Shown here: piece by piece, positions 13,129 to 19,930 of the stretch
Layout of the letters: every line of letters starts with the position of its first letter
How positions within the stretch are numbered: the first letter of the stretch is position 1
Source of the DNA: a virus
Strand: one strand, 5' to 3'
Virus record (IMG/VR): IMGVR_UViG_3300046810_000291
Coordinates: 1-24,156 of that record
DNA length: 24,156 nucleotides
Notes under the pieces: model-generated
The model's database searches: none
What the model saw: the letters and a program-made list of their open reading frames with translations, nothing else
What the model was told of the DNA's origin: nothing
Position numbers and translations under genes: made by a program

Positions 13129-13397
13129 TGCTTTATTCAGTTTTACGCCTGCGTGGGGAACGCATGGTGGTGGCACTTGTTGATCGTTGGCAGTTAGGCG
13201 GAAGGCATGCACCAAGTCTAGTCGAGCAGCTGCAGAGCCAGTTTCAACTACCGGCCATGCTCGTGGCGCCGGATGACTCAACCTGGCGCACGGCTCGCGC
13301 ATATGCCGAATTCGACTCGGAGAGGCCGCTATTCGAACTGCTTTCCACCTGTGCAGATATAGAGTGGAACGAGATGTCTGCAATGACCCTGATCTAG
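13128..13397 (+). CDS. Conserved small protein coupled to the repressor gene
   Basis: The start is the ATG in TAATG at the end of the repressor gene, giving 89 residues; the frame continues upstream within the repressor gene but only as shadow. The sequence (MLYSVLRLRGERMVVALVDR to LPAMLVAPDDSTWRTARAYAEFD) is a compact alpha/beta protein of a kind I recall directly after S24 repressors in betaproteobacterial prophages. No function is assigned. Stop-start overlap predicts expression in the lysogen together with the repressor. Confidence 0.7.
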   Translation: MLYSVLRLRGERMVVALVDRWQLGGRHAPSLVEQLQSQFQLPAMLVAPDDSTWRTARAYAEFDSERPLFELLSTCADIEWNEMSAMTLI

Positions 13398-13438
13398 TTA
13401 CCGTTTCAGGCCTCACGGCACACTTCAAAAATAACGAT

Positions 13439-14188
13439 ATGAAGATACCTTTTTTTGTACTGATGCTTGCTGCCTCGACGGCACATGCTCAGCAAGCCCA
13501 AGACTCTGAGGTATGGCAGTGCATAGGTTCGGATGGCAAGCGATACTCTTCGCCTAAAAACGTCAAGTCAGATCCCTGCCTGAACATCCGCGAGTCGGAT
13601 GTGGGCGCACCGCCATCTGCCGCTCCTGCGCCAGTTCTCGCGCCAAGTGAGCCATGGGGAATCATAGCCTTTTGCAAAGCTCAGAAGTCTCAAGCATGTG
13701 TGCCAAGTACCGATGGTAGCCAGTCAGGCACTTTAAACGGCGTTCCTTTTACACTTTATGCCGATAGCGCTTCGGTCGACGCAGTCAAAGACAAGCGCTC
13801 TGGATCGCTCGACCTTCGTGACGCATGGGACGTTGGTTGCAGGCGGGACAAGATGACCAATAGGAAGTCCTGCTCGGTCAATCGTGGCGATCTGTATGTT
13901 TTCGTTTATCAGTCGGAGCTCATCAAGGTGTCTATCGGAGCCGAGCACTTCCCAGGTAGCGCGACATCCATACGTGTCGGTTCGAAGCGATTCGACACTA
14001 CTGATCGCGATGGGGATTTCCCTCAAAGCACCGCCATCTTGACCTCCATGAAGGATGGAACTCAAGTTGTCACACGCTTCATGAAGTGGCCATATCGGCA
14101 GTGGGTCGACGATGAGTTCGACGTTTATGGGGCCCAGGTTGCCGTGAAAGTTGCTCAGTGGCTCCTCAAGACCGGAAAAGCGATTTAA
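13439..14188 (+). CDS. Exported protein of unknown function
   Basis: The start at 13439 gives a clean Sec signal peptide (MKIPFFVLMLAASTAHAQQA, cleavage after AHA); an earlier in-frame ATG would bury it. The mature protein, about 230 residues, starts with a short cysteine-containing segment (EVWQCIGSDGKRYSSPKNV) that resembles DUF4124-type N-termini. A proline/alanine linker (PPSAAPAPVLAPSEP) follows, then a C-terminal domain with paired cysteines (CKAQKSQAC, GCRRDKMTNRKSC) that may form disulphides. Location should be periplasmic. It is the first of a series of envelope proteins outside the repressed operons. The ribosome site is weak. Confidence 0.7.
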   Translation: MKIPFFVLMLAASTAHAQQAQDSEVWQCIGSDGKRYSSPKNVKSDPCLNIRESDVGAPPSAAPAPVLAPSEPWGIIAFCKAQKSQACVPSTDGSQSGTLNGVPFTLYADSASVDAVKDKRSGSLDLRDAWDVGCRRDKMTNRKSCSVNRGDLYVFVYQSELIKVSIGAEHFPGSATSIRVGSKRFDTTDRDGDFPQSTAILTSMKDGTQVVTRFMKWPYRQWVDDEFDVYGAQVAVKVAQWLLKTGKAI

Positions 14189-14202
14189 CTTATTAGGCGC
14201 CA

Positions 14203-14220
14203 CGGCACGCCTGGATGCCG
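14203..14220. repeat. Leader repeat, copy 1 (partly self-complementary)
   Basis: CGGCACGCCTGGATGCCG recurs at 15958-15975 with one mismatch. GGCA and TGCC at its ends can pair. Each copy lies 13-16 bases before an exported-protein start codon. The first nine bases are also approximated upstream of 13439 (CACGGCAC at 13414). It may be a regulatory or RNA element carried along with duplicated cargo modules. Confidence 0.5.
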
Positions 14221-14232
14221 CGCAGGAACTAC

Positions 14233-14802
14233 ATGAAACCATCGATCTACCTTCTATGTGCATTGCTGTGCGCAGCCTCCAGCGCACAAGCAGGGGCACC
14301 CGTCACTGTCTTGGGCCTACCGGTCGGCGGGAAGTTAAAGACTCCGGCCAAGCACTGTCCAGTCAAGCAGGATGCGTCTAACTATGGCCGCCTATGCTGG
14401 CTTGAATCGCCAGAGCTTTTAACTGATGGCACCAAGATGGGGAAGTTGGGCGTACCTGGATCTGACGAGCGGCCAAAATGGGCGTCATACGGAAACTTCG
14501 AAGTGCGCATAGGAAAAGACGGCATCCTTGAGGCTGTCAACGTAAGAACGCCGCGTGCAGAAGCCTTCATTGAAATCTTGAACTCGATCACTGGAAGGTT
14601 CGGGCAGTCAGATAAGGAGTCGCCACCTGGTGCCCGCATTCAATCGGCGTCCTGGGATCGGAGCGACATCAGCATTCGGTTGCTTTGCTCTGGGGAAGTG
14701 GGCTGCAGCACGACATTCGCCTCCCCCGCTTTGACAGCTTCAGTTGCGAGGGCGGCAGCTGCTGAGAAGGCAAAGGATGCGGCGCGACCTCCATCGCCGT
14801 GA
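14233..14802 (+). CDS. Exported protein of unknown function
   Basis: The ATG at 14233 follows AGGAACTAC, a good ribosome site, and opens a signal peptide (MKPSIYLLCALLCAASSAQA). The mature part, about 169 residues, has GLPVGGKLKTPAKHC...LCW and an FEVRIGKDGILEAVNV strand-turn-strand. A GRFGQSDK segment follows, resembling small secreted alpha/beta proteins annotated as hypothetical, and the protein ends in an alanine/lysine helix. Four cysteines could form two disulphides. It is probably periplasmic. It is separated from the upstream exported-protein gene by 44 bases that contain the leader repeat. Confidence 0.7.
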   Translation: MKPSIYLLCALLCAASSAQAGAPVTVLGLPVGGKLKTPAKHCPVKQDASNYGRLCWLESPELLTDGTKMGKLGVPGSDERPKWASYGNFEVRIGKDGILEAVNVRTPRAEAFIEILNSITGRFGQSDKESPPGARIQSASWDRSDISIRLLCSGEVGCSTTFASPALTASVARAAAAEKAKDAARPPSP

Positions 14803-14881
14803 TTTTTCGTGAGTATTCTGATAATTAGACAGCGTATGATTCCCGGTAGGAAATAAACCAAACTTACATACTGGGGAAATT

Positions 14882-15073
14882 ATGGGTTCGTTCAGCATCT
14901 GGCATTGGCTAATCGTTTTCCTTATCCTGAGCATTTATGTCGTCCCAGTCTGGAGAATTCTCTCGAAGGCAGGCTACTCCGGCGCTTGGTGCCTCGTTGG
15001 CTTCGTGCCCGTACTGAATCTCATCATGCTGTGGGTGTTCGCGTTCAGCCGCTGGCCGAGCGAACGCGCATGA
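14882..15073 (+). CDS. Small two-helix membrane protein with a TatA-like N-terminus
   Basis: The 63 residues begin MGSFSIWHWLIVFLILSIYV, closely matching the N-terminal membrane helix of betaproteobacterial TatA (MGSFSIWHWLIVL type). TatA's amphipathic helix is absent. A second hydrophobic helix follows instead (GAWCLVGFVPVLNLIMLWVFAFSRWP), of the kind found in small bacterial membrane proteins. GGGGAA lies just before the ATG. The stop overlaps the next ATG as ATGA. It could interact with Tat components or be an unrelated anchor; the sequence does not decide. Confidence 0.7.
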   Translation: MGSFSIWHWLIVFLILSIYVVPVWRILSKAGYSGAWCLVGFVPVLNLIMLWVFAFSRWPSERA

Positions 15074-15330
15074 AGGCCACGCTACTCTCGTTAGCGCTCG
15101 GGCTCACAGCTTTCTCTGCTCAGGCGCAGCGTGCGCCGGATCCTGTCCCGCCACCGCGGCACCAGCTGGCCGTGCCGGCCGACTCGAGATGTCGCATCAC
15201 AACTCATGAAGGAGATATACAATATGGTCAGCAACCAGATACCTCAGCAGCCGGTCCACAAGCCTACCGAGCAGCGCGGACATGTCCCGAGGCCCGCCGA
15301 GCACAAACCACCACCGCCGCCACCAGATAA
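15070..15330 (+). CDS. Small exported protein, uncertain 3' half
   Basis: An ATG overlapping the previous stop opens a signal peptide (MKATLLSLALGLTAFSAQAQ) followed by RAPDPVPPPRH. This resembles the N-terminus of the 16685 gene (signal, then AERAPDP). After about residue 45 the composition becomes irregular and the frame coincides with a second, well-signalled frame starting at 15224. Either the two genes overlap or a frameshift has lengthened this one. The export signal is convincing; the tail is not. Confidence 0.5.
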   Translation: MKATLLSLALGLTAFSAQAQRAPDPVPPPRHQLAVPADSRCRITTHEGDIQYGQQPDTSAAGPQAYRAARTCPEARRAQTTTAATR

Positions 15331-15337
15331 AAAATGA
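15224..15337 (+). CDS. 37-residue proline-rich small protein
   Basis: The ATG follows GAAGGAGATATACAAT, an unusually strong ribosome site much like that of T7 gene 10. The product begins MVSNQIPQQPVHKPTEQRGH and ends in a run of six prolines and DKK. Its stop overlaps the next gene's ATG (ATGA at 15334), which supports coupling. It lies inside the 15070 frame in another phase. No function is known; polyproline segments often bind SH3-like or membrane-peripheral partners. Confidence 0.55.
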   Translation: MVSNQIPQQPVHKPTEQRGHVPRPAEHKPPPPPPDKK

Positions 15338-15849
15338 CCTCCATCGACCCCGACCTGTGGAAGCATCTATGGAACAGACGCTGCGACATCCGTCAGCGAA
15401 CCCTGGTAAATCGTATGTACTACCAAGAGCGCCAGAGGATATTCGACGTGCGCGAGGGGTTTGTAAAGGTGATCTCCCTTCTCGCGGGTTCGGTAGCGCT
15501 CGCTAAAGTTGCCGACCCTGTTTTCGTTCAGTGGTGCGCTGTTGTTATCACGGCGGCGAGCGCCGCATCTCTCGTGTTTGGATTTGGCGCGAAGTCACGA
15601 GACAGCGCTAAGCGCAGCGCGGAGTGGGCACTTGTCGAACGGGACATCGCAGCCCTCGGCGAGCGCGGCTTCACCGAGGACGATGTCAACAAATGGGAAG
15701 CTCGGTGCAATGAAATTGAGGCCGGCGAACCTGCTGCGCACCCAGGACTATGGGAGCGTTGCAACATTCGAGCTTGCGAAGTAATGGGCAGCAAACCAGG
15801 GGCCGTGTCATTCTGGCAGAGACATAGGCCGGCAATTATTATTCACTGA
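15334..15849 (+). CDS. Two-helix membrane protein, SLATT-like arrangement
   Basis: The 171 residues start with a basic helical region (LWKHLWNRRCDIRQRTLVNRMYYQERQ), then two adjacent hydrophobic helices (about 43-58, FVKVISLLAGSVALAKV, and 65-82, VQWCAVVITAASAASLVFGF). A cytoplasmic helical domain follows (SRDSAKRSAEWALVERDIAALGE onward). Helix, two membrane spans and helix in this order recall SLATT-type proteins linked to nucleotide-signalling and defence loci, but I cannot confirm membership. It is coupled to the proline-rich gene upstream and followed by a strong terminator. Confidence 0.65.
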   Translation: MTSIDPDLWKHLWNRRCDIRQRTLVNRMYYQERQRIFDVREGFVKVISLLAGSVALAKVADPVFVQWCAVVITAASAASLVFGFGAKSRDSAKRSAEWALVERDIAALGERGFTEDDVNKWEARCNEIEAGEPAAHPGLWERCNIRACEVMGSKPGAVSFWQRHRPAIIIH

Positions 15850-15853
15850 TTCC

Positions 15854-15877
15854 AGCCCGCCGTGAGCGGGCTTTTTT
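15854..15877 (+). terminator. Intrinsic terminator
   Basis: AGCCCGC-CGTGA-GCGGGCT is followed by six T residues. It begins five bases after the stop of the 15334 gene and closes the 14882-15849 transcription unit. Confidence 0.85.
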
Positions 15878-15957
15878 CCGCCTTCTCATTTATGAGGGTG
15901 CGCGACAATTGGTGAGTATTGCCATGTCGACAGCGGGATATACTCGCGTGAGCGATA

Positions 15958-15975
15958 CGGCACGCCTAGATGCCG
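15958..15975. repeat. Leader repeat, copy 2
   Basis: CGGCACGCCTAGATGCCG matches 14203-14220 at 17 of 18 positions and again precedes an exported-protein gene. Further upstream, GTGAGTATT (15912) followed by GACAGCG (15929) is also found in the leader of 14882 (14809 and 14828), with two bases difference in spacing. A TATACT at 15939 is a possible -10. Confidence 0.5.
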
Positions 15976-15990
15976 CTCCTAGGGATGAGC

Positions 15991-16683
15991 ATGAAGAACA
16001 TAGTTATCGCGGTTGCACTGGCGATCGGCGCCACAGGCTGCGCCTCCGTCAGCGTCACGCAGCCTAGCCAAGTCACAGAAAAGGTTGGCCAACTCCCCGA
16101 GTTGAACTCTCCAGCCAACGTAACCGTCGGCAGCACAATGTTCTCGCAGTACCGATACTGGAGCAAAACCGGATATCGCTTGCTAGCTCCGCTGTCAATT
16201 AGCCTTGCTCTCGGCCGCATTCAGACAGAAGCGAACGATTTTGTCGTGCCGTCCGTAGCCGAGGGATCTGCGGCATACTGCACCGAGAAGGCAGCGTATA
16301 TCGATCCATTGGTAGGTCCGTACAGAACTGCCTGCTTTCTCGACAATAATGGCTCTGGATCATTTGGGATAGTCAAGGCAGCCCCTGGCATGGTCTGGTT
16401 CGAGAAGAAGCTCGACCCGGCGATTCAGTATGTACAGGGAGAGTTGCAGGTGCCGAGGCCAGACTCCAAGAAATACGAACTCCTCTACCAGGGAATCAGC
16501 GCAAAGACTCTTCGCCTTTCCTACCGCGAATACATGAACGACTTCGCAAGGCCGGCATTTTTCCAAGATGTGTCATACGAAATCACGGACTTCCCGGCAG
16601 AGATAACGTTCCGCACGGTACGCATCAGCGTGCTCAGCGCTGACAATAACGGAATTCGCTACAAGATCCTGTCGGGGTTCTGA
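15991..16683 (+). CDS. Predicted lipoprotein of unknown function
   Basis: The start at 15991 has AGGG seven bases upstream and gives MKNIVIAVALAIGATGCASV, a lipoprotein signal with lipobox ATGC (Cys18 in the short form). Upstream ATGs in frame only lengthen the basic end. The mature 213 residues include VTEKVGQLPELNSPANVTVG, a CTEKAAYIDPLVGPYRTACF cysteine pair and strand-rich C-terminal sequence. It resembles outer-membrane-anchored lipoproteins with beta structure, but no family is recognised. It could alter the cell surface of the lysogen. The next gene starts two bases after its stop. Confidence 0.75.
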   Translation: MKNIVIAVALAIGATGCASVSVTQPSQVTEKVGQLPELNSPANVTVGSTMFSQYRYWSKTGYRLLAPLSISLALGRIQTEANDFVVPSVAEGSAAYCTEKAAYIDPLVGPYRTACFLDNNGSGSFGIVKAAPGMVWFEKKLDPAIQYVQGELQVPRPDSKKYELLYQGISAKTLRLSYREYMNDFARPAFFQDVSYEITDFPAEITFRTVRISVLSADNNGIRYKILSGF

Positions 16684-16684
16684 A

Positions 16685-17113
16685 ATGATTCGCTCGCTCA
16701 TTCACAGCGTTGTCTGGGCTGCGATGCTCATGACATCGATCGCCCAGGCCGAGCGCGCTCCAGATCCAGCAACAGCACAAAAGCTGCGCGAGTTGTCTTG
16801 CCGCGAGCAAGCCGCGCGCGACATACAGAAGCCTGTTCAGCTCCAGCCAGGGACGACCCGCGCATGGGAGTTCGAGCTGGCCATGCGAGAAAAGCTGTGC
16901 ATGCAAAAGGCCGCGGAGGCCGATGAAGCACAGCTGACGTCGCATCGTCACTACACGAACAGCGCCGGAACTGAAGTGCACTCGCCAGCGAAGTCGACGC
17001 ATGACCAGGTGCCGGCCGGCGCCAGTGCGAAGTGCCGCGATGGGTCGTACTCTTTCAGCCAGCATCGCCGCGGTACGTGTTCACACCATGGTGGAGTGAG
17101 CATTTGGCTCTAA
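16685..17113 (+). CDS. Exported DUF3761-domain protein
   Basis: This is a 142-residue protein with signal peptide (MIRSLIHSVVWAAMLMTSIA, cleavage near AQA). A charged helical middle follows (LRELSCREQAARDIQ). The C-terminal domain of about 50 residues has TNSAGTEVHSPAKSTHDQVP and CRDGSYSFSQHRRGTCSHHG, the DUF3761 signature with its paired cysteines and GTCSHHGGV ending. Function is unknown; the domain is found in many secreted bacterial proteins. It follows the lipoprotein gene after two bases, so the two are one operon. Confidence 0.8.
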   Translation: MIRSLIHSVVWAAMLMTSIAQAERAPDPATAQKLRELSCREQAARDIQKPVQLQPGTTRAWEFELAMREKLCMQKAAEADEAQLTSHRHYTNSAGTEVHSPAKSTHDQVPAGASAKCRDGSYSFSQHRRGTCSHHGGVSIWL

Positions 17114-17169
17114 CGCTTACGATACAGTTAAGTTTGAGAGCCGCCTGAAGCTGCCCCTTCTCAAAGAAT

Positions 17170-18288
17170 ATGCCAACAAATTCGAATCTAACACTGCACC
17201 GCATCCGGGAGCAGAGAACTACTTACGAGCGAAGCAGGCGCAAACAGTTCCTGCATTCGAAGCGTCGCCCTGGACGTCAACCTGTTGGCGAGTACAACTG
17301 GCGCATCCAGCGTTTGGTCATCGACGTTCCGGAGGAGTTGGACTTAAAGCACCATCGCGATGCAACTCTCGGGCTTGCTGCAGCGTGCCGCACAAATTGT
17401 TTGGTTGCAAAGAAGCGAACACTACTTGATTTCAGCAATACTAAACTCATATCGTCAGCAGCAATCCTGTATCTAGTGGCCGAGTTTGATCGTTGTCGCA
17501 GGGTTGCTGGCGTTAGGATGTTGTCCGGCACATACCCGCAGGACCGGCGGCTTCATCGCCAGATGCGAGACAGCGGCTTCTTCGATGTGCTTGGAGTGAA
17601 GGCTTCGTTGGACGCGGCCCCAAAGGTATTCCCGTTGGAGTACATTAAGGTGCAGAGTGGCACGCAAGCAGATGGAAGGTTGGCGGTTGAGTTGAGGCGA
17701 GCGTTGTTTGGCCCTCGAGAGGAACTTCTACCAAAGGATAAAAAAGGTTCATTCTTCCGTTGTTTGACAGAGGCCATGACGAATGTGGCTCAGCATGCAT
17801 ACCCTGACGACTGGGATGTGGGAAGTATCAAGGTCATCAAAAAGGGCTGGTGGATGTTGGGTCACATCAACAAGCTCCGGAAGGAACTGAAGATTATGAT
17901 CGTTGACCAAGGCATCGGCATACCGAGGAGTTTGCCTCGTACTCACAAAGACATACTGCCTACGTTGCTTGCCGCTCTTCAGCTCGAAGTAAGCGATGGC
18001 GCGATGATTGAGGCTGCAATGGAAGTCGGCCGGTCACGGATGGGGCAGACCCATCGAGGAAAGGGGCTTAATGATCTCAAGCAAATCATTGACTTATGCA
18101 GAGATGGGACTCTACGGATTCTGAGCAAGAAAGGGGAGTACGTATATCGCGTGAGGGACGGTAGATCGGTTTCACTTGCGCGAGGCCATGATGTGAGCCT
18201 AAATGGTACACTCGTAGAGTGGACAATTCCACTTGATGCAATATCGCCCCTCTTAGCTTTAGACGAGGGCGGGACTGAGGAAAAATGA
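17170..18288 (+). CDS. STAS-GHKL ATPase fusion, first gene of a three-gene system
   Basis: Residues 1-45 are basic. Residues 80-145 read as a STAS domain: TLLDFSNTKLISSAAILYLV, then RCRRVAGVRML and the closing DSGFFDVLGV. Residues 190-355 are a GHKL/HATPase_c domain with N-box TEAMTNVAQHAYP (Glu201, Asn205), G1 box DQGIGIP (246-252) and G2 box RGKGLNDL (296-303). No histidine phosphoacceptor domain is seen, so it resembles anti-sigma-factor kinases of the SpoIIAB/RsbW type fused to their own antagonist fold. It overlaps the DUF4325 gene by ATGA. Such ATPases usually phosphorylate or sequester a STAS partner; here the partner would be the next gene product. Confidence 0.8.
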   Translation: MPTNSNLTLHRIREQRTTYERSRRKQFLHSKRRPGRQPVGEYNWRIQRLVIDVPEELDLKHHRDATLGLAAACRTNCLVAKKRTLLDFSNTKLISSAAILYLVAEFDRCRRVAGVRMLSGTYPQDRRLHRQMRDSGFFDVLGVKASLDAAPKVFPLEYIKVQSGTQADGRLAVELRRALFGPREELLPKDKKGSFFRCLTEAMTNVAQHAYPDDWDVGSIKVIKKGWWMLGHINKLRKELKIMIVDQGIGIPRSLPRTHKDILPTLLAALQLEVSDGAMIEAAMEVGRSRMGQTHRGKGLNDLKQIIDLCRDGTLRILSKKGEYVYRVRDGRSVSLARGHDVSLNGTLVEWTIPLDAISPLLALDEGGTEEK

Positions 18289-18623
18289 AAGTGATCAGCA
18301 TTGCGAAACAATTTTCGCCCTACCCTGTCGGTAGGTTTTATGAGGACGGCCCCGACAGCGGCCAACGATTCCGAGAGGAATTCCTTGAGCCCCCGTTGTC
18401 CGCCGGAGATAGCGTGGAAGTCCACCTAAGCGGCACAGAAGGATTCGGATCCTCCTTTCTGGACGAAGCCTTCGGCGGCGTTGTGCGAAAGTTCAGGTTC
18501 ACGGACGAAGATGTCCGTAAGCGCCTGATTTTGGTTGCAGATGATGATCCGGTTGACCAGAGCTACCTTAACGAGACGATGGAATACATAGCCGATGCCT
18601 GCCGCGACAACAGGCGCAAGTGA
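18285..18623 (+). CDS. DUF4325 STAS-like protein
   Basis: The 112 residues contain the DUF4325 pattern: KQFSPYPVGRFYEDGPDSGQ at the start, DSVEVHLSGTEGFGSSFLDEAFGG (42-65) and then VVRKFRF. In STAS-type partner-switching proteins a serine in the equivalent helix start is phosphorylated; Ser56 or Ser57 would be the candidates. DUF4325 genes commonly sit next to GHKL ATPase genes, as here, with an ATGA overlap. It is probably the direct substrate or partner of the ATPase encoded upstream. Confidence 0.8.
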   Translation: MKVISIAKQFSPYPVGRFYEDGPDSGQRFREEFLEPPLSAGDSVEVHLSGTEGFGSSFLDEAFGGVVRKFRFTDEDVRKRLILVADDDPVDQSYLNETMEYIADACRDNRRK

Positions 18624-18627
18624 CGGC

Positions 18628-19110
18628 ATGGAGTGGGTGAAGCTCGGAATTCAGGTCCTCGGCTATATCGTGACTTGGGGTATCGTATTTGCCGGCTGGA
18701 GGGTCAACAATGGCCAAAATAAGCAGAGAGATGAGAGAAAGGAACTGCGCGATCAGATTGGGGACATCACGGATGCAATTCGTGAGGTCGAGTCCAACGT
18801 TGTTGCATACTTGACCGATTCCGAAACGGCAAATGCCTCAAGCTACTGGACAGTTTACTTCGGCGTTCGCCAAGTCAATTCGTCAGTCGTCCTTTGCAGC
18901 CTCCTTGCTACTCAAGAGATCGACAAGCTCCTCCGCAGCTACCGTAAGGCCGTGACTGACGAAGCCATGCCAGGCCCTCAGGCAGCTAAGCCTACTGGAC
19001 ATAAGCTTGACGCCGCGCTTCGAGTGGTTGCCTCATCGGGCAATAGTTTGATACGTGGCCTCGAGAGTCGGTACCGGGAGTTGTACCCGTTTTCCAAGTT
19101 CGCCTCCTAA
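18628..19110 (+). CDS. Single-pass membrane protein, third gene of the STAS/GHKL system
   Basis: I take the ATG at 18628, four bases after the DUF4325 stop, giving 160 residues; an in-frame ATG at 18595 would overlap that gene. Residues 4-24 form one membrane helix (VKLGIQVLGYIVTWGIVFAGW). A charged coiled-coil-like helix follows (NKQRDERKELRDQIGDITDA) and then a helical cytoplasmic domain. The architecture is that of a membrane effector or sensor tethered by its N-terminus. No named family is recognised. A terminator follows immediately, so the three genes form a closed unit. Confidence 0.7.
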   Translation: MEWVKLGIQVLGYIVTWGIVFAGWRVNNGQNKQRDERKELRDQIGDITDAIREVESNVVAYLTDSETANASSYWTVYFGVRQVNSSVVLCSLLATQEIDKLLRSYRKAVTDEAMPGPQAAKPTGHKLDAALRVVASSGNSLIRGLESRYRELYPFSKFAS

Positions 19111-19496
19111 ATCAGCAGCCCGCTTCGAGCGGGCTTTTTTGCGTCCAGGGGTGCCGAGCTGCGCGATCGGTAGCGCCGGGCCTGGCGCAGCACAAAGCCA
19201 CGGAACAGCGCGGTCATCGCAACATGCGAGTCCGCGGCCGACTGCTCCGCCCTCACCTCGTCCGCGCTTGGCAGTCGGCAGTGGGTCCTACTCCGTGCCT
19301 CTTGCTTGGCTGCCTGAATGCGTGCCTGCGCATCCTCGATCATAGCCGGAGTAATTTCCATTGCCCCGTATCGCCATGGCCAGCCGGACTGGAGTGGGTA
19401 CGGAATCCCGAATGCGTCGGCCTCGCCCTTCTTCAGCGCCTTGGCCTTTTTACCTCGCTGCTCGAGGTAGGCCGACAGGGTCAAATTTTCCGGCAT
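19107..19496 (-). CDS. Conserved phage protein of unknown function
   Basis: The start at 19496 has AAGG eight bases upstream; a GTG eight codons earlier is the alternative. The 129 residues begin MPENLTLSAYLEQRGKKAKA and contain KKGEADAFGIPYPLQSGWPWRYGAMEITP, a block I recall from other betaproteobacterial phage proteins of unknown function. The rest is a helix (PAMIEDAQARIQAAKQEARS) and a basic tail. It is the only minus-strand gene between the repressor and the right end. Its last bases run antisense up to the terminator of the three-gene system. Confidence 0.65.
   Translation of the reverse strand: MPENLTLSAYLEQRGKKAKALKKGEADAFGIPYPLQSGWPWRYGAMEITPAMIEDAQARIQAAKQEARSRTHCRLPSADEVRAEQSAADSHVAMTALFRGFVLRQARRYRSRSSAPLDAKKPARSGLLI
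19117..19140 (+). terminator. Intrinsic terminator after the three-gene system
   Basis: AGCCCGCT-TCG-AGCGGGCT followed by six T residues lies six bases after the stop codon at 19110. It isolates the STAS/GHKL operon from downstream genes. Confidence 0.88.
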
Positions 19497-19520
19497 TTCG
19501 CGGGCCTTTTTATTCCGCAC

Positions 19521-19862
19521 CCTTTAAAGGTACTGTTTAGTTTCTAGTTCTTAGCTGATCTAAGAGAAAAACTAAGAGTTATAGGTATCTAGGAATACCC
19601 CAGCAGAGCTTCTGGTTCCGGATGGCACCCTCCCAGAAGGCCAGTCAAAAAGACTCGCTTTCGTGGAGAGCGCCGTACCCCGTGCTTTCGCTTTCGGACG
19701 CGCTTGGCGACAGACTTTCCAGGTGCTTCCACCTGTCCCCCGGCGCGCTCTATCCCTACCACCCACGCGTTGCCCTTCCGGCTTCCTTGGCTTCTTGGGC
19801 CTGGACGTCGGCGGTTTCCCCTCCCTACTCCAGGCTTGCAATCAACCGAAGTCGATCGATGG
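19521..19862. other. Stretch of about 340 bases without a supported gene
   Basis: Bases 19521-19605 are A/T-rich with short inverted motifs such as CTTAG-CTGAT-CTAAG and may hold the promoter of the minus-strand gene ending at 19107. Bases 19606-19862 are G/C-rich and open in several frames. The longest minus frame (19841 to 19572, TTG start, no ribosome site) is extremely arginine/lysine/proline-rich and I do not accept it. The stretch could be an untranslated leader, a decayed gene or a small RNA; nothing decides. Confidence 0.5.
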
Positions 19863-19930
19863 CCTAATTATACCTAATTTTTTAGGTATGCCTTAATAAT
19901 TTTGTTGACGGATAGCTTAGGCATGCCTAA
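19863..19930. promoter_or_regulatory. Second operator cluster (OL equivalent)
   Basis: TTAGGTATGCCTTA (19882-19895) and the perfect palindrome TTAGGCATGCCTAA (19917-19930) repeat the operator found beside the repressor gene; the second is identical to the first site there. Two more half-sites, CCTAA at 19863 and 19873, precede them, and ATACCTAA-TTTT-TTAGGTAT forms a larger inverted repeat (19870-19889). The S24 repressor should therefore also control this promoter, over 7 kb from its gene. Confidence 0.8.

Noticed and set aside
19572-19841. Minus-strand frame of 89 codons with TTG start
   Set aside because: No ribosome site, extreme Arg/Lys/Pro content and open frames on both strands point to G/C-rich shadow sequence.
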